Source: Lycium barbarum (Eukaryota; Streptophyta; Magnoliopsida; Solanales; Solanaceae). Taken from it: a stretch of DNA of 64,000 nucleotides. Within the stretch, counting starts at the first letter, position 1. Every line of letters starts with the position of its first letter. Shown here piece by piece: positions 43,693-54,986 of the stretch. Under the pieces are notes generated by a model. The model made no database searches. It had not been told where the DNA came from and saw nothing but the letters and a program-made list of their open reading frames with translations. The stretch spans positions 59,921,821-59,985,820 of the forward strand of contig NC_083346.1 of the NCBI RefSeq assembly GCF_019175385.1, in the 5' to 3' direction. The position numbers were made by a program, and so were the translations under genes.

Positions 43693-44814
43693 AAATTTCC
43701 ACAAATGTAGATATAAGAGACAAATGGGAAATTGGGGTAACCTAACGGAAATTAGAAGGTGCGGAGTGGTTAGAAACCTTAAAGAGGTCGCGTAGACTAA
43801 GGCGGACTAGGCCGGTGAAGAGGAAGAAAGCGCAATGCAGCTCTGGAATCAGAGTAAGTTTGAATAGCGTTTGGAAATGTTTTGTAAGCGAAATGGTAGT
43901 AAATGTATATGTATGCATATGATATCCCATTTATGACTGTATCGATCGATGGGTGAAACCCAGTAACCAGTGTTACGATGTAGGGAAGACATTAACTAAA
44001 TGGAATTCAAGAGACGAAGCGAAAGATATAGCACAGATGTTACAAGGTAAGATGATACTGAATTTACCACTAGTTAAGGCTGGAAAGTCCTAATGCAACG
44101 ATATTCGGGAACAGAAAGAAAGCCAGTACGTGAAGGGCAAGGAGATTCGAAGTATCAGAAGTGTTGAAAGAAAGGAATATGAGAAGTAAAGCCTCTAAAG
44201 GAAGCGACAGGCAAAGCATGAGATTATCCGAGTAGAAATTTGAAGAACAGATCTGTAAGAGAATTAGAGTGTGATAGTAAGGGACAAAAAGGAAAAAAAA
44301 TGCGTAGCCATATCGATATGATTGCTTCGAACATAGAGAAGCCTTCCTGGAGGGCGACTTAAGAATGGAACCATTCGCGTGTATAAAAGAATACCTTGCG
44401 AACCCCAGAACCAATGCTACAAACAACAAGAGACGAAAGCTACTCCCCAAGAAAGATTAAGGATACTAATGGTTTGATCAAGGGAAAAAAGAGAGTGGTT
44501 AGGAAGAAAGTAGCTGAAAACGGTTACGCATTAAAATGGTAATGACACTATTAGACATAAAGGACAGGGGTACGTCAAAGTGGAAAGAGCAAGCGTCGGA
44601 AATGAATGCCCTTATAAGTATTTCGATTAGATATGAGAACGTAGTTAGCAAAGAGATAGACATGATAGGCCCCGCGATAAAGGAACTTCAATTGTAAGGA
44701 GATCGCGGAAGGTGATTATTACTTAAGAGGCATAGGCGTATATAGACCCTCATAATAAGGGGGGTGAACACACTAGACTTAGAATGAATAATGACGAATA
44801 TAAAAGGACAGCCC
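43693..44814 (+). other. E4 non-coding module between 5S segment and integrase relic
   Basis: Purine-rich and without a credible frame. Blocks match E1 2466-3216 in the same order. About 500 bp at 44110-44640 has no counterpart in E1. Confidence 0.6.
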
Positions 44815-45000
44815 GAAATGACACCATATGAGGCTCTGCATGACAAGAAGTGCAAGTCACAGATCAGTTGGTTCGATATTATCGGAACTAAGCTAATTGG
44901 CAAATATGATTCAGCAGGCAGTCGATAAAGTGAAACCCACACGGGAACGGTATGTGATAGAAAGGAAATCTCCCCGAAGTGTTATGAGACCCCACAAGGC
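44815..45000 (+). pseudogene. E4 integrase C-terminal relic
   Basis: MTPYEALHDKKCKSQISWF starts at 44818. Then, in another frame, IQQAVDKVKPTRERYVIER follows, matching the helix before the GPY/F region of integrase. It is colinear with the relic in E1. Confidence 0.75.
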
Positions 45001-45006
45001 CAGTTT

Positions 45007-45042
45007 AACATTCGAGGACGAATGTTTTAAAGGGGGGGAAGA
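45007..45042 (+). other. E4 palindrome and polypurine tract
   Basis: AACATTCGAGGACGAATGTT (45007-45026), then AAAGGGGGGGAAGA (45029-45042) up to the LTR start. Confidence 0.9.
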
Positions 45043-47325
45043 TGTTATATCTCGCATTTTGTACATTCGGATAATTCAAGATAATTGCGGGAAGTTAAAA
45101 GCAAGGCTATATTTTGATCTTGTTTAACACACAAGTTGCTTATGAAAATTTTGATGTGGAAATATTAAGAAAGGCTAGGGGTAAAAAGGGAATTTCACAA
45201 GGTGTTTCATGGTAATATTGACGAAGACTAAGGGCAAATTTGGAATTTGGAGAATAATTTTTCATGAATTACAAAACAAAACAAAAAAAGTTGGGCTTAA
45301 GTGAATGGGCCAAGTGGTCGGCCATGTTGGAGTGGGCTTAGGCCCACATGGAATGTTTAATAAATAAGATAAAAGATGACATAATTTCCATATTTATCAT
45401 CTTCATCTTTAGAAGACTCAAGAAACTTAGAGAGAAAAGAAAAAAGGAGAAGGCCATTCGGCCATAGCTCCCCAAACAAAGACCTTGGAAATTTTGATCA
45501 AAAAATTATTTTCTTCTAGCTAAACAACCAATTGGAAGGTCCCTAGCAAAGTGAAGTGGTCATTGGAACAAGTAAAACATTTATTCTTGCAAGCTACAAA
45601 TCTTAGCCAAGTGAGAAGTAAGTGGAAAAAGGTAAGATTTAATCTTCTTTTATATGTTATGGATGGTTGTGTATGTTGTAGTATGTAGAAATTGATGAAA
45701 TTCATGAAAATATGGATGTTATGTTGTGGCCGTGTGGGTGGTTGTGTTGTGTAGGAATCATGAACCAATTTTTACTTAGTATTTTGGTTGTTGTTGTCAT
45801 GAATTCTATGATGAAAATGAAAGTTTAATGATTCTAGTGAAGTTGTAATAGTTTGAGAGTTGTTTTAGAAGTTAATGTGATTTGAATATAGTCTTCTTGT
45901 ATTTATGGAAGATAATGTTGTTAGTGTGTGAATTGTTGGTGTAGTTCATGAATTTGAAAGAAGGAAATGTGTTGTTATTTTTCTTGTTGAATTTGGAAGG
46001 TTTTGGGTGGAGTGGAATATCGGTTAGATTATTTTGAATATTGTGCGGATTGTTTGAAGCGTTCTTGAATATTGTTTGAATGGTTTCGGATTAGTACTTG
46101 AATATGTGAGCAAATATGAATTGAATATAAGTGAAACACGGTTGAAGTTTGTAGAAAGAATGTTGCTAATGTTGGAATGCGTTTTGAATTGACTGTTGGT
46201 ATTGTTGTATTTTGGCCGAGTTGAATTCTCGGGGTTGTTGTATTTACAGGGGAAATGCTGCCGAAATATCTGTAAATAAAGTGTTGGTTTAGAATTAGAC
46301 TCTTAAGTGTTTATGGCTAATGTTTAGTATGTACGAATATTGTTGTAGATTTTGCGAAGCCAAAGACTTAAGTTCGGATTAGCGTAGGAAGCGGGCAAGG
46401 TATGTAAGGCTTATCCTTTCTTTCTTTTGGCATGATCCTTATGAAACGAGCAGATGACGTATACGTATGATTTCAAAGATACTCCTATTCTTAGAGCCAC
46501 TAGGATGGCTAACGTTCTTGACTTCCATAAGCTATTTCATATGATTTTGATGCATATCTATGATGTCCGAAGATCTATTTGATATGTTTCCGAATGGCAT
46601 TCGAAAGATAATTGATATGACTAAAATTTTGATTTGCAAATGCTTGCACGTTCGATTATTCCATTGAGTCTTTGATATATTTTGATACGTACATATGGTT
46701 CCAAAAGCTCTATTTGATTTTATCCGTAACGATATCCGAAAGGTACTTGATATGATTGTTGCTTTGATTTTCCAAAAATGGTTTCTGAAACATCCGTAGA
46801 ACGTTCTGTACTTCAAACGCTCATAACTTTCTTATACTAAATCAGATTGACCCGAAACTTGTTTCTGAGCCTTCAGGTGTCGGCAAGTATACTTGTTATC
46901 GAGTCTTGAATTATGTGCATATGGTTTCACACTATTCTGTTCGTGCAAGCCTCAGTATGTCCTTCACTGCGCCCCGGGCCAGGTTCTGTTATCGTGTGTC
47001 TTCTCTGCATTGTTCACCGCGTCCCTCATTGGAGAGCCGGACTCTGTTATATGTATGTCTGTATATGATGATATGATGATATGGGGATGGCCGCCAGGAT
47101 GACATATGATGATCTTATTCACCGCGTCTCTCCCTAGAGGGCCGGGATCTGTTATATGCTTATATGATATATGCTGTCGGCATATATGATGACTCCATTC
47201 ACCGCGTCCCTCACTAGAAGGCCGGGATCTGTTATATGTGTATATGATATATGATGTCAGCATACATGATGACTCCATCCACCGCGTCCCTCACTAGAGG
47301 GCTGGGATCTGTTTTATGTATATGT

Positions 47326-50065
47326 ATATGATGACATATGATGTCGGCACGCATGATCTGTGTTTGGACAGTATGTATTTTGGTACTCTGGATGATTTAC
47401 TCATTTTCTTTACTTCTTCTGACATATGACATCGGTATGCATGATTCACGTTCGGAAAATAAGCACCTTGGTATTCTGGCTAATGTATATGATGACATAT
47501 TGTCACGACCCGGCTAGGGGGCCGCGACGAGCACCCGGTGCTACCCCACCCGGGCACCCCCTTATCGTACATAACATAACATCTAGGTGAACCATAAGTC
47601 AATTCGTGCTTTTCTTATCGTTAATCATACTGATCCCATTAGACGACCATCATCATTTAACATATCATAGGCATTTATGCCACATCATAAGTACAAGGCC
47701 GACGAGGCCAACAAAAGATGTACAAAACATGGGCCGACATGGCCGAACATCTCTACCTACATACACATGACTACGAGCCTCTAAGAGTATGACATATCCT
47801 ATGAGCGGGACAGGACCCCGCTATGCCCATAATTATATACACAAAAGAATAAGTACCCAAAAGCTACGGCTCCGAAAGAAATGGAGCTCTGCTATGCAAT
47901 CTCTGAATAAGCAGCTATGGATCAAGTCTATCTCCCTGTGCAGCTGCGGGCATGACGCAGCGTCCACAAACAAAAGGACGTCAGTACGAAGAATGTACTG
48001 AGTATGTAAAGCATGATCAACATCAATATAGAAACATAATAGATATCATATGAAAATGGCTTAGGAGGGGAGACAGTAATATCATCATCATCATCATGTC
48101 GCTTACTTGCATACATCGTCGTTCGTATCCCATAATAATACTCGTACCATACTTGTGCTCATATTCGTATACATGTCCTTATTCATATTCTTATACATAG
48201 TCTTTTCACATTCATATTCATATTATATACATAGCCATACACTTATATACATACATAGCGTGCCCGACCATAAGGGTCGGTGTTTCATACGTACTTAGCC
48301 AACCAAGGCTCAATGTTATTTCTACCTGGCCCTACCAAGGCTTCGGGGTTATCCGTACCATCTGCAGATGTGTGAGCGCGTTACGTAATCGTATACATAC
48401 TTTATACATAGTCATATACATATAGTCTTACCCGGCATCATAAGCTCGGGGTCTTATCATAGCCCTTCATAGGTATACATATGCATATATCATAGCTCGT
48501 AAGCATCTCTAATCTCATTTTACTCTCATCATCATTACTATCCTCATCATTATCGTTACATCTACATTATGGACTTACTCGTCATACGAGGAACATAGTA
48601 TAATCATAGTACATATCAAGGGTCGTGAGCTTATGAGCTCGGAATGACAACCATGTGAAGACAACATACTCATATAGAGGAATTAGGAATTTGGCCAAGA
48701 ACCATGCCTTATGAAAGAAGGGTTAGCCTTACATACCTTTCCGTCGAACTATTTTACACTTGCACGTTCCCTTCCAATGCTAGCGTTTATACCTTCATTA
48801 ATATCATAACAATGACCATTAGTCATTCACATTATCCACATTATCTAGATTCCTCAATTTGCCTCTAATTCACCCACATTCATGGTTATAACACCCATCT
48901 TCGTCCATTCGTCTAAAGTGTTTAGTTCATGATCTTAATACCATTTATAACCCATTCATATCACAACACAACAACATTCATAACTCAATTCAAATTATTT
49001 CTCAAAATGTCACTATTCATCATTCATGACCTAGTTGACCACATTTTCTACAATCAATGTATTTTAATTCTCCAATACCTTAAACATCTTGTAAAAATCA
49101 TGAATCTTACCATAGAAGTTGTAGGAACAAGCTTTGGTTGATAATACTCTTCTTTGAGCAAAACCCTAGTTTTTCTCCATTTGGATTTCTTGACTTGGAT
49201 GGTCCTTGATGATTCCCTTATCCTTGATTCACTTGTCTTAATGTTATTGATGGCTTATAATCCTTGAAAACTCATATAATACATGTAGAGAGAAGTGGTG
49301 TAATGTGGAAATGAAATAAGACAAGTCTTGATCCTCATATTTAATGAATTGGAAAATTTGTGTTGGGTGAACAGTGGTCGTCCATGGTGGTTTACGGTCC
49401 GTATTCCACTTTACGGACCGTCCCTCATGGTCGTCTTTAAGCTTAAGCAGGACCAGAGACTTTGGCCTGCATGCATGGGATTTACGACCATGGTTTACGG
49501 GCCGTAAATCACTTTACGGTCCATCCACCAGGTCGTATTATACCTCTTCCTCAGCTGGCAGAAAGTTGAAGTTGGGCATGCCAGTTTACGACTTCAGGTT
49601 TACGGACCCGTATTGCACTTTACGGTTCGTATTTTGCACTATACGACCACTGGCAGAAGGCTGAAGCTTTTGCATGGCAGTTTACGACTGCCATTTTACA
49701 GACCGTATTGCACTTTACGGTCCGTATTTTGCAATATACGACCACTGGGCAGCTTTGCCAACTTTTAATTTTTTTCTCATTTCTCGACTTTTCATTCTAA
49801 TCATCCACATCCCTTCACATACATTTCCCATGAAACATTATACACTCGCACTCCTCGCACACATCATTAGTCCATTTACTTGCATCCCAACGGGAAATTT
49901 TCCGAGGTGTAACACATATGATGTCGGCACGCATGATCTGTGTTTGGAAAGTAAGTATTTTGGTACTCTGGATGATTTACTCATTTTTTGTACTTCTTCT
50001 AACATATGACATCAATATGCATGATTCACGTTCGGAAAATAAGCACCTTGGTATTCGGGCTAATG
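47326..50065 (+). repeat. Tandem duplication of about 163 bp in the E4 3' LTR, split by the solo LTR
   Basis: The segment from TATGATGACATATGATGTCG to GGCTAATGTA occurs at about 47326-47488. It occurs again as 47489-47500 plus 49915-50065, the two halves being separated by the solo LTR. The 5' LTR has one copy (about 40908-41067). The duplication therefore predates the solo-LTR insertion. Confidence 0.82.
47501..49914 (-). repeat. Solo LTR of an M1-like family (2.4 kb), minus strand
   Basis: It is flanked by a perfect TSD CATAT (47496-47500 and 49915-49919). Plus orientation begins TGTCACGACCCGG and ends CGAGGTGTAACA. No internal domain is present, which is the usual product of LTR-LTR recombination. 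The stem-loop pair is at 47944-47980. The LTR start region (49375-49750) holds about ten TACGG-CCGTA type sites. It resembles the LTR piece at 6246-7256. Confidence 0.94.
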
Positions 50066-50630
50066 TACTTACTTTTTGTACCGTTGTTTCGGGTATGTTT
50101 CTGTTTTCTGTATTTCATGCCTTACATACTCAGTACTTATTCCGTACTGACCCCCTTTCTTCGGGGGCTGCGTTTCATGCCCGTAGGTACAGACGTTCGT
50201 TACGGTGATCCGTCAACCTAGGACATCCGTTCTGCTGTTTGAAGTGCTCCCTTGATCCGGAGCCCATACTTTTGGTATAGAACCATATGTTGTACATATT
50301 TATGTATGTGTGACTATTTAGGGGTACGGCGGGACCCTGTCCCGTCATATGATTCTGTTGTCTTTGTTAGAGGCCTGTAGACATGTTTGTGGGTTGTGGG
50401 TCGTATTTGTTCAGTAGTGTTTACATGGTTCTTGTTCGGCATTCCCCTACACTACCATAACCTGATCGGTTTATGTGTTATATTATAAGTAATGATTTAA
50501 ACGATATGTTGTCTTGTATGCACGAAGTCCTTAATATGTTAAACGCAAGCAGATTTTTGGCTAATAGGTGTGCACGATTGTCCATCTCGGGCACTAGTCA
50601 CAGCCTACGAGGTTGGGTCGTGGCATGGCA

Positions 50631-52015
50631 TATATAAGTCGCTTACAAGAGATCTCCTACTTATTTATGACTATAGGATGTATAGTTTGGATTATATTTT
50701 GTTGTGTTTGGTATCCCTTGCATGGCATATTATTCCATTCATTCCACATAACCGCATGGCACGTTATTTATTTATTTTCGGTTGATTGATATATTAAATT
50801 TTTGATTGTTCTGAAGGCTTAATTAATGACTTAAAGGACTTGTGGATTAGAGGTTCCACCTAGGCTTATGACTTGAGTTGTTGAGACCCATTGTGATTAT
50901 CTTTATGGTGAATTGAGTTATAACCTGGTTGGTTTTCGGACATTGGTCATATGATATTTAATTTCTTTTAATCATTATGTGTTGAGATTAACAATCATGC
51001 ATGGCATTGCATTCCTTATTTCACAATGTGACTTGCTATGATTTGGTTGGTAATGATGACAAAAGAGATATGAAAGCCGTGATCTGAGGTGTTTACTAGA
51101 GCGGTGTGAGTACTCGTGATCTGAGGTCATATGCCGGAGCGAGAGGGTGTACATAGACTTCGTAGGTCTCCCATGGGTCATGGCTATTGTGACATTGTCC
51201 TTAACATGTGTGTATGGTACGAAGAGGAGGCCTCGGGGGCATTGTATTGCATCCAATTTCATCTGTATCCTCATATCACTGCTCAGTGCATTATCTCATC
51301 AATTCTTGGTTGTGAGTTACTGCATAGTGAATTATCTCATCAATGCTTGCTTGTATGGTACTTACTTAGAAATGTGACAAAATTAAGGATTAGAAATTGC
51401 TTCTAGGCCTATGATCTGAGAATAGTGAGACTTTTATGTTCCATGAGTAGTGAAATGTTATGTTAATGTGCTTAGTTCTATGCTTGACTACCTATCTGCT
51501 CTATCTGTCAATTTCTGCTTACTTATATGCATTAGCTAATCGTTGTTGGCCTATGATACCTACGACTACGTGTGGTTTTACTAATACTGCTCTTGCTACA
51601 TTCCTTGTGGAGTGTAGAGCTGATTCCAGGTTTGTGATCGAGTCCTTGTGTTAGGCCGAGGATGTCATCAGAGATGTTCGAGTGAGCTACTAGCCGGACC
51701 TGCAACCCTAATCCTCTTCTTGCGTATTCTGTCCCATTATTTTTCTAGGGAACATGTTTTATTTTAATTGGAGTCTGAATGTCATTTCAAGCCTTGTAAA
51801 TTCATATAGAAGCTCTTGTACCGTTTAAGACTAGATTTAGGGAAAGTTTATAATAAAGTTGTTTTCCGTATGTTTATAGTTTTATGATGTTTCTTCTAGC
51901 TTTAATGTAGTTATTTTCCGCATTGTGTAATTAATTCAAGATATTATTGGCGATGGTTCGCCTACCAGGAGGGATAGATTAAGTGCCATCATGACCCGTG
52001 ATTTGGGTCGTGACA
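50631..52015 (+). repeat. Old LTR, 3' portion, plus strand
   Basis: It ends GATTTGGGTCGTGACA at 52015. The part at 51549-51640 (GGCCTATGATACCTACGACTA ... a GCTC...CTACA / TGTAG...GAGC hairpin) looks like the R/U5 region of another gypsy family. No primer-binding site follows, so it is a solo or truncated LTR. M2, E3 and E4 appear to have inserted into it. Confidence 0.5.
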
Positions 52016-52496
52016 GAGGGTGTTTAATTAAGAGATTCGGTGGTTAGCTTTGTGGATGATTTTCAACACCAGTCTCTTTCTACTTTTTACTTATTTCTAT
52101 CTTCTTTTACATTCCAAAGAACGTATTTAGTCAATTCATACTTGTAATAGTATTCTTTGTAGCTCTTGTGCACATGACACTAGGTATTGGATGGTCCTTT
52201 GTTGTTTTTCGTACTTTTATGGATAATGACTTGATTTGACTTATATCATCTTATCACTTACATTTTCTCTTAATTTATCGAATGAATTGGTGTTAATCAA
52301 TTTTGGATTACCTATCGGGTTAGGAGTAGGGGCCATCACGGCTATTATATATGGGCCATGACAGCTTGGAAAAGAAGAGATATTATCTCAAATTTAAAAG
52401 GTGAATTCTACACAAATCATCAACTTAATTTTAAGAAAATATACCTTATGGCTTAAATATTCATGATTCTTAATTCACACCAGCTAATAGTTCAAT
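52016..52496. other. Unassigned repeat-like DNA
   Basis: No gene seen. GGGGCCATCACGGC ... GGGCCATGACA at 52330-52365 resembles a decayed LTR end. AT-rich otherwise. Confidence 0.4.
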
Positions 52497-54237
52497 CAAA
52501 ACACTATTTAGAGCTCACTTGCATATTGTGGAAACGTTTATGCTCAAGACGACATTGAAACTTCAAATACGAGCTGCGTGACACAACCCAAACTCATCTG
52601 AAACTAATCCGAATTTCCCCAAAACTTGTTAACAAGTCCAAATCATCATACGAACCTTCTAGAATGCTCAAACCACTAATCCGGGGTCATCTTGACCCGA
52701 TGTTGAGCATGGTTAACTCTAACTCGTGAACTCACCTAGTTTTCCCACCAAGAGTCTAAATCACACTCGATCCCTCCAGGGCTCTTCCAAGAAACCCGAT
52801 TAATTCATAAATTACGTTCGAGAGCCCATGGAACTATCGAAAAGTAGATCCGAGATCGTTAACCTCCGTTGTTGACTTTGGTCAAACCTTTCCATTTCCA
52901 TAACTTAAGACCTTCAAAAAATAGGTTTCTCCTGCGATACTCATCTGATAGCCGCGGGAATTGTTCCACTAATCTTTGCAAGTCAACAAAATCCTATTAA
53001 AGCAATAGAATGGGTCATTTAGGAAAAAACTTTAATGCTCAAAATGACCTAGCGAGTCGTTACATGAATACTTCAAATATGCAACTTCACAAGCTAATCA
53101 TTTGGATTTTTCATCTCCCAAACGATGCATCGTGGGAATTGGAATAATTTTCTTGAAAATATTGTTTGAATCCTAATAAAGTTATAACCAAAATCCAGCA
53201 AAATTATCTTTATTCACTTGAAATCATTCACCATATGGTCTTGACAACTCCCATTCCGAATCTATGTATACATTCCAATGATTCCTTTCTGCCTACACAA
53301 TTAGGTAGTCATTCATATATTTTGCTCCAATAGAAAGTGCTCAATTTTCTCCTTGTTGTTTTTGTGTGACAAAGCATGATTAGGAATTCAAATAAACGCC
53401 AAAGAAAATTCAAAAGAATAGCTAGTTTGTCCAAACAAGCAGAAGAATTGTGTATCCTATGTGATATACCTAGCTCCTCAATAGAAGGAATGGTTTCTCT
53501 GGGACTAAATATAATTAAGGCAACAGGAACATCACATAGGATAGAAAATTCTTATGCTTGTTTGGGAAACCTAGCTATTCTTCTACCTTTTCTTTGTCTT
53601 TCATCTAAATTCCTAATCATGTTTGGTAACATGCTAAAAAAGAAAAGAAAAACAGAGCACTTTCTTTGGCAGCAACATATATGAATTAACATCAAATTTT
53701 GAAGGTAGAAGAGAAGCATTGAAATGTACTTATAGATTCATAATGGACTTGTTAATACTCGATGGTAAAATTATTTCAAGTAAATCTAGATAATTTGGTG
53801 CGAATTTGGTTTTAATTTACTCGGAAAATTTGAATTTGGAAGAAATAAGTATTTCTTAAAATGCTTGAAAATTTAAAATTCAAAGTTCAAACAAGAATTT
53901 CAACAGTTCTATGATTATATGAAAGACATTTATGACTTAGTTGGATGGTTGGGACGAAACCCAAGGGGCTCGGGGAGTGGTTCAGACACTTGAGTTGCAT
54001 TCTTGTAGAAATGTGAGTTAAGAGTTGGCAATGATCAAACCGTTGATTAAACAAGCTTGGGTTCTTGATTTGATTGTTCCTGCTTTTTTCTATGATGCTT
54101 TCGCACTTGTCCTCAAGTTTTGGTGAAATTCTGATTAGTTTTGGGTTGTGTCGCAGTCTTACTAAAGGTTTCAACGTCATTTTTTTTTAGAATAAATTGT
54201 ACCACTTTAAGCATATGAGCACTAAATTTTGTTTTTA
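52497..54237. repeat. Large imperfect fold-back (inverted repeat), about 1.74 kb
   Basis: The left arm (about 52497-53465) and right arm (about 53531-54237) are inverted copies around a 65 bp centre. The innermost 155 bp (53311-53465 against 53531-53686) are best preserved, roughly 80% by eye. The outer parts, such as the copies of GGTTGTGTC(A/G)CGCAG at about 52575 and 54145, are nearer 70%. The left arm has about 260 bp of extra sequence. A 102-codon ORF at 53376 lies wholly in the central hairpin and looks accidental. It could be two inverted copies of one old repeat or a fold-back element. Confidence 0.75.
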
Positions 54238-54986
54238 TTTAACCATTTGATCCATATCGTGATTTTGGAACCATAGCAACAATAATCGCCGAATTTTGAG
54301 ATCGTATGAGAGAGTTATGGCCATTTTGTCTTGACGGGCTGTTGCTAGCGCTTGTTCGATTAAAATTACTTGGTGGGTGCGCTAATACAGTGTGACCACA
54401 AATGCAGTAAAAAGTGTCGTAACAGCGGCAACCGTGGATATTAAAAGTCTGACTTCATTTCATTCATTCAAATTCAATTTTCGGGTGTTCTAGAGTTTCG
54501 ATTAGGGCAATTTTGGTACTGTTCTTCCTATCTAGAAGATAGGGTAAGTTGTAACTCTTGTTACTGTATTTGCCCATGATTCCTATCATTTAATTAGTGT
54601 TTTATTCGTGTTTGGATTGAAAGAATGGGGGATTTTGAGCCCTAAATTTAAGAGAATGTAAATCCTTGATTTGAGTGTGAATTCATGGATGAAGTTGATC
54701 AATTTTCTAGATGTAGACCATATGGGTTTCGAATAAAATTCTAGCTTTGCCCTTGGAGGCTTGGGCTTGACTTTTTGGGCCATGATTATTACAATATAAA
54801 TATGGGTATCGTTGGACTCGTTGATCCTCATTGAGTACTACTTTGACTTGATGGAACGAGTTAGGTGACTTCAGTTGTGGAAGAGCTTAGAAAGACTGTA
54901 TCTTTGCTCATATCGAGATTGGGATCTTTCAAAAGCTTTGACGAAAGGCAAGTCCATTCGTGCGCTTTGGGATTTTAAATCTAAGG
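54238..54986 (+). repeat. Old LTR-like repeat split by E5, left part
   Basis: No gene. The right arm of the fold-back runs into this stretch. GAAAGGCAAGTCCATTCG and GGGTAAGTTGTAACTC are leader-like. It ends in TSD TAAGG (54982-54986) and resumes after E5 at 63504. Confidence 0.45.

Larger units (their letters stand above)
37827..50625 (+). mobile_element. E4: gag-only LTR retrotransposon with 5S-derived segment and rearranged LTRs
   Basis: The element is bounded by TSD TGGCA (37822-37826 and 50626-50630). This shows that the first 799 bp (37827-38625) belong to its 5' LTR, not to a separate insertion. It contains PBS, a broken gag, the 5S-containing module, an integrase relic, palindrome and PPT. 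Its 3' LTR carries a solo LTR. LTR divergence is about 1% by eye, excluding the rearrangements. It cannot move by itself. Confidence 0.93.
45043..50625 (+). repeat. E4 3' LTR, interrupted by a solo LTR
   Basis: TGTTATATCTCGC at the start, GGGTCGTGGCA at the end (one substitution from GTGACA). After removing the solo LTR with one TSD copy and an extra repeat of about 163 bp, it is about 3.0 kb, matching the 5' LTR unit. Stem-loop pair at 50151-50186, its CGCAG arm mutated to CGTAG. Confidence 0.92.

Noticed and set aside
53376..53684. 102-codon ORF that might be a small gene
   Set aside because: It lies wholly within the central hairpin of the inverted repeat, shows no recognisable domain, and its sequence is explained by the fold-back arms.
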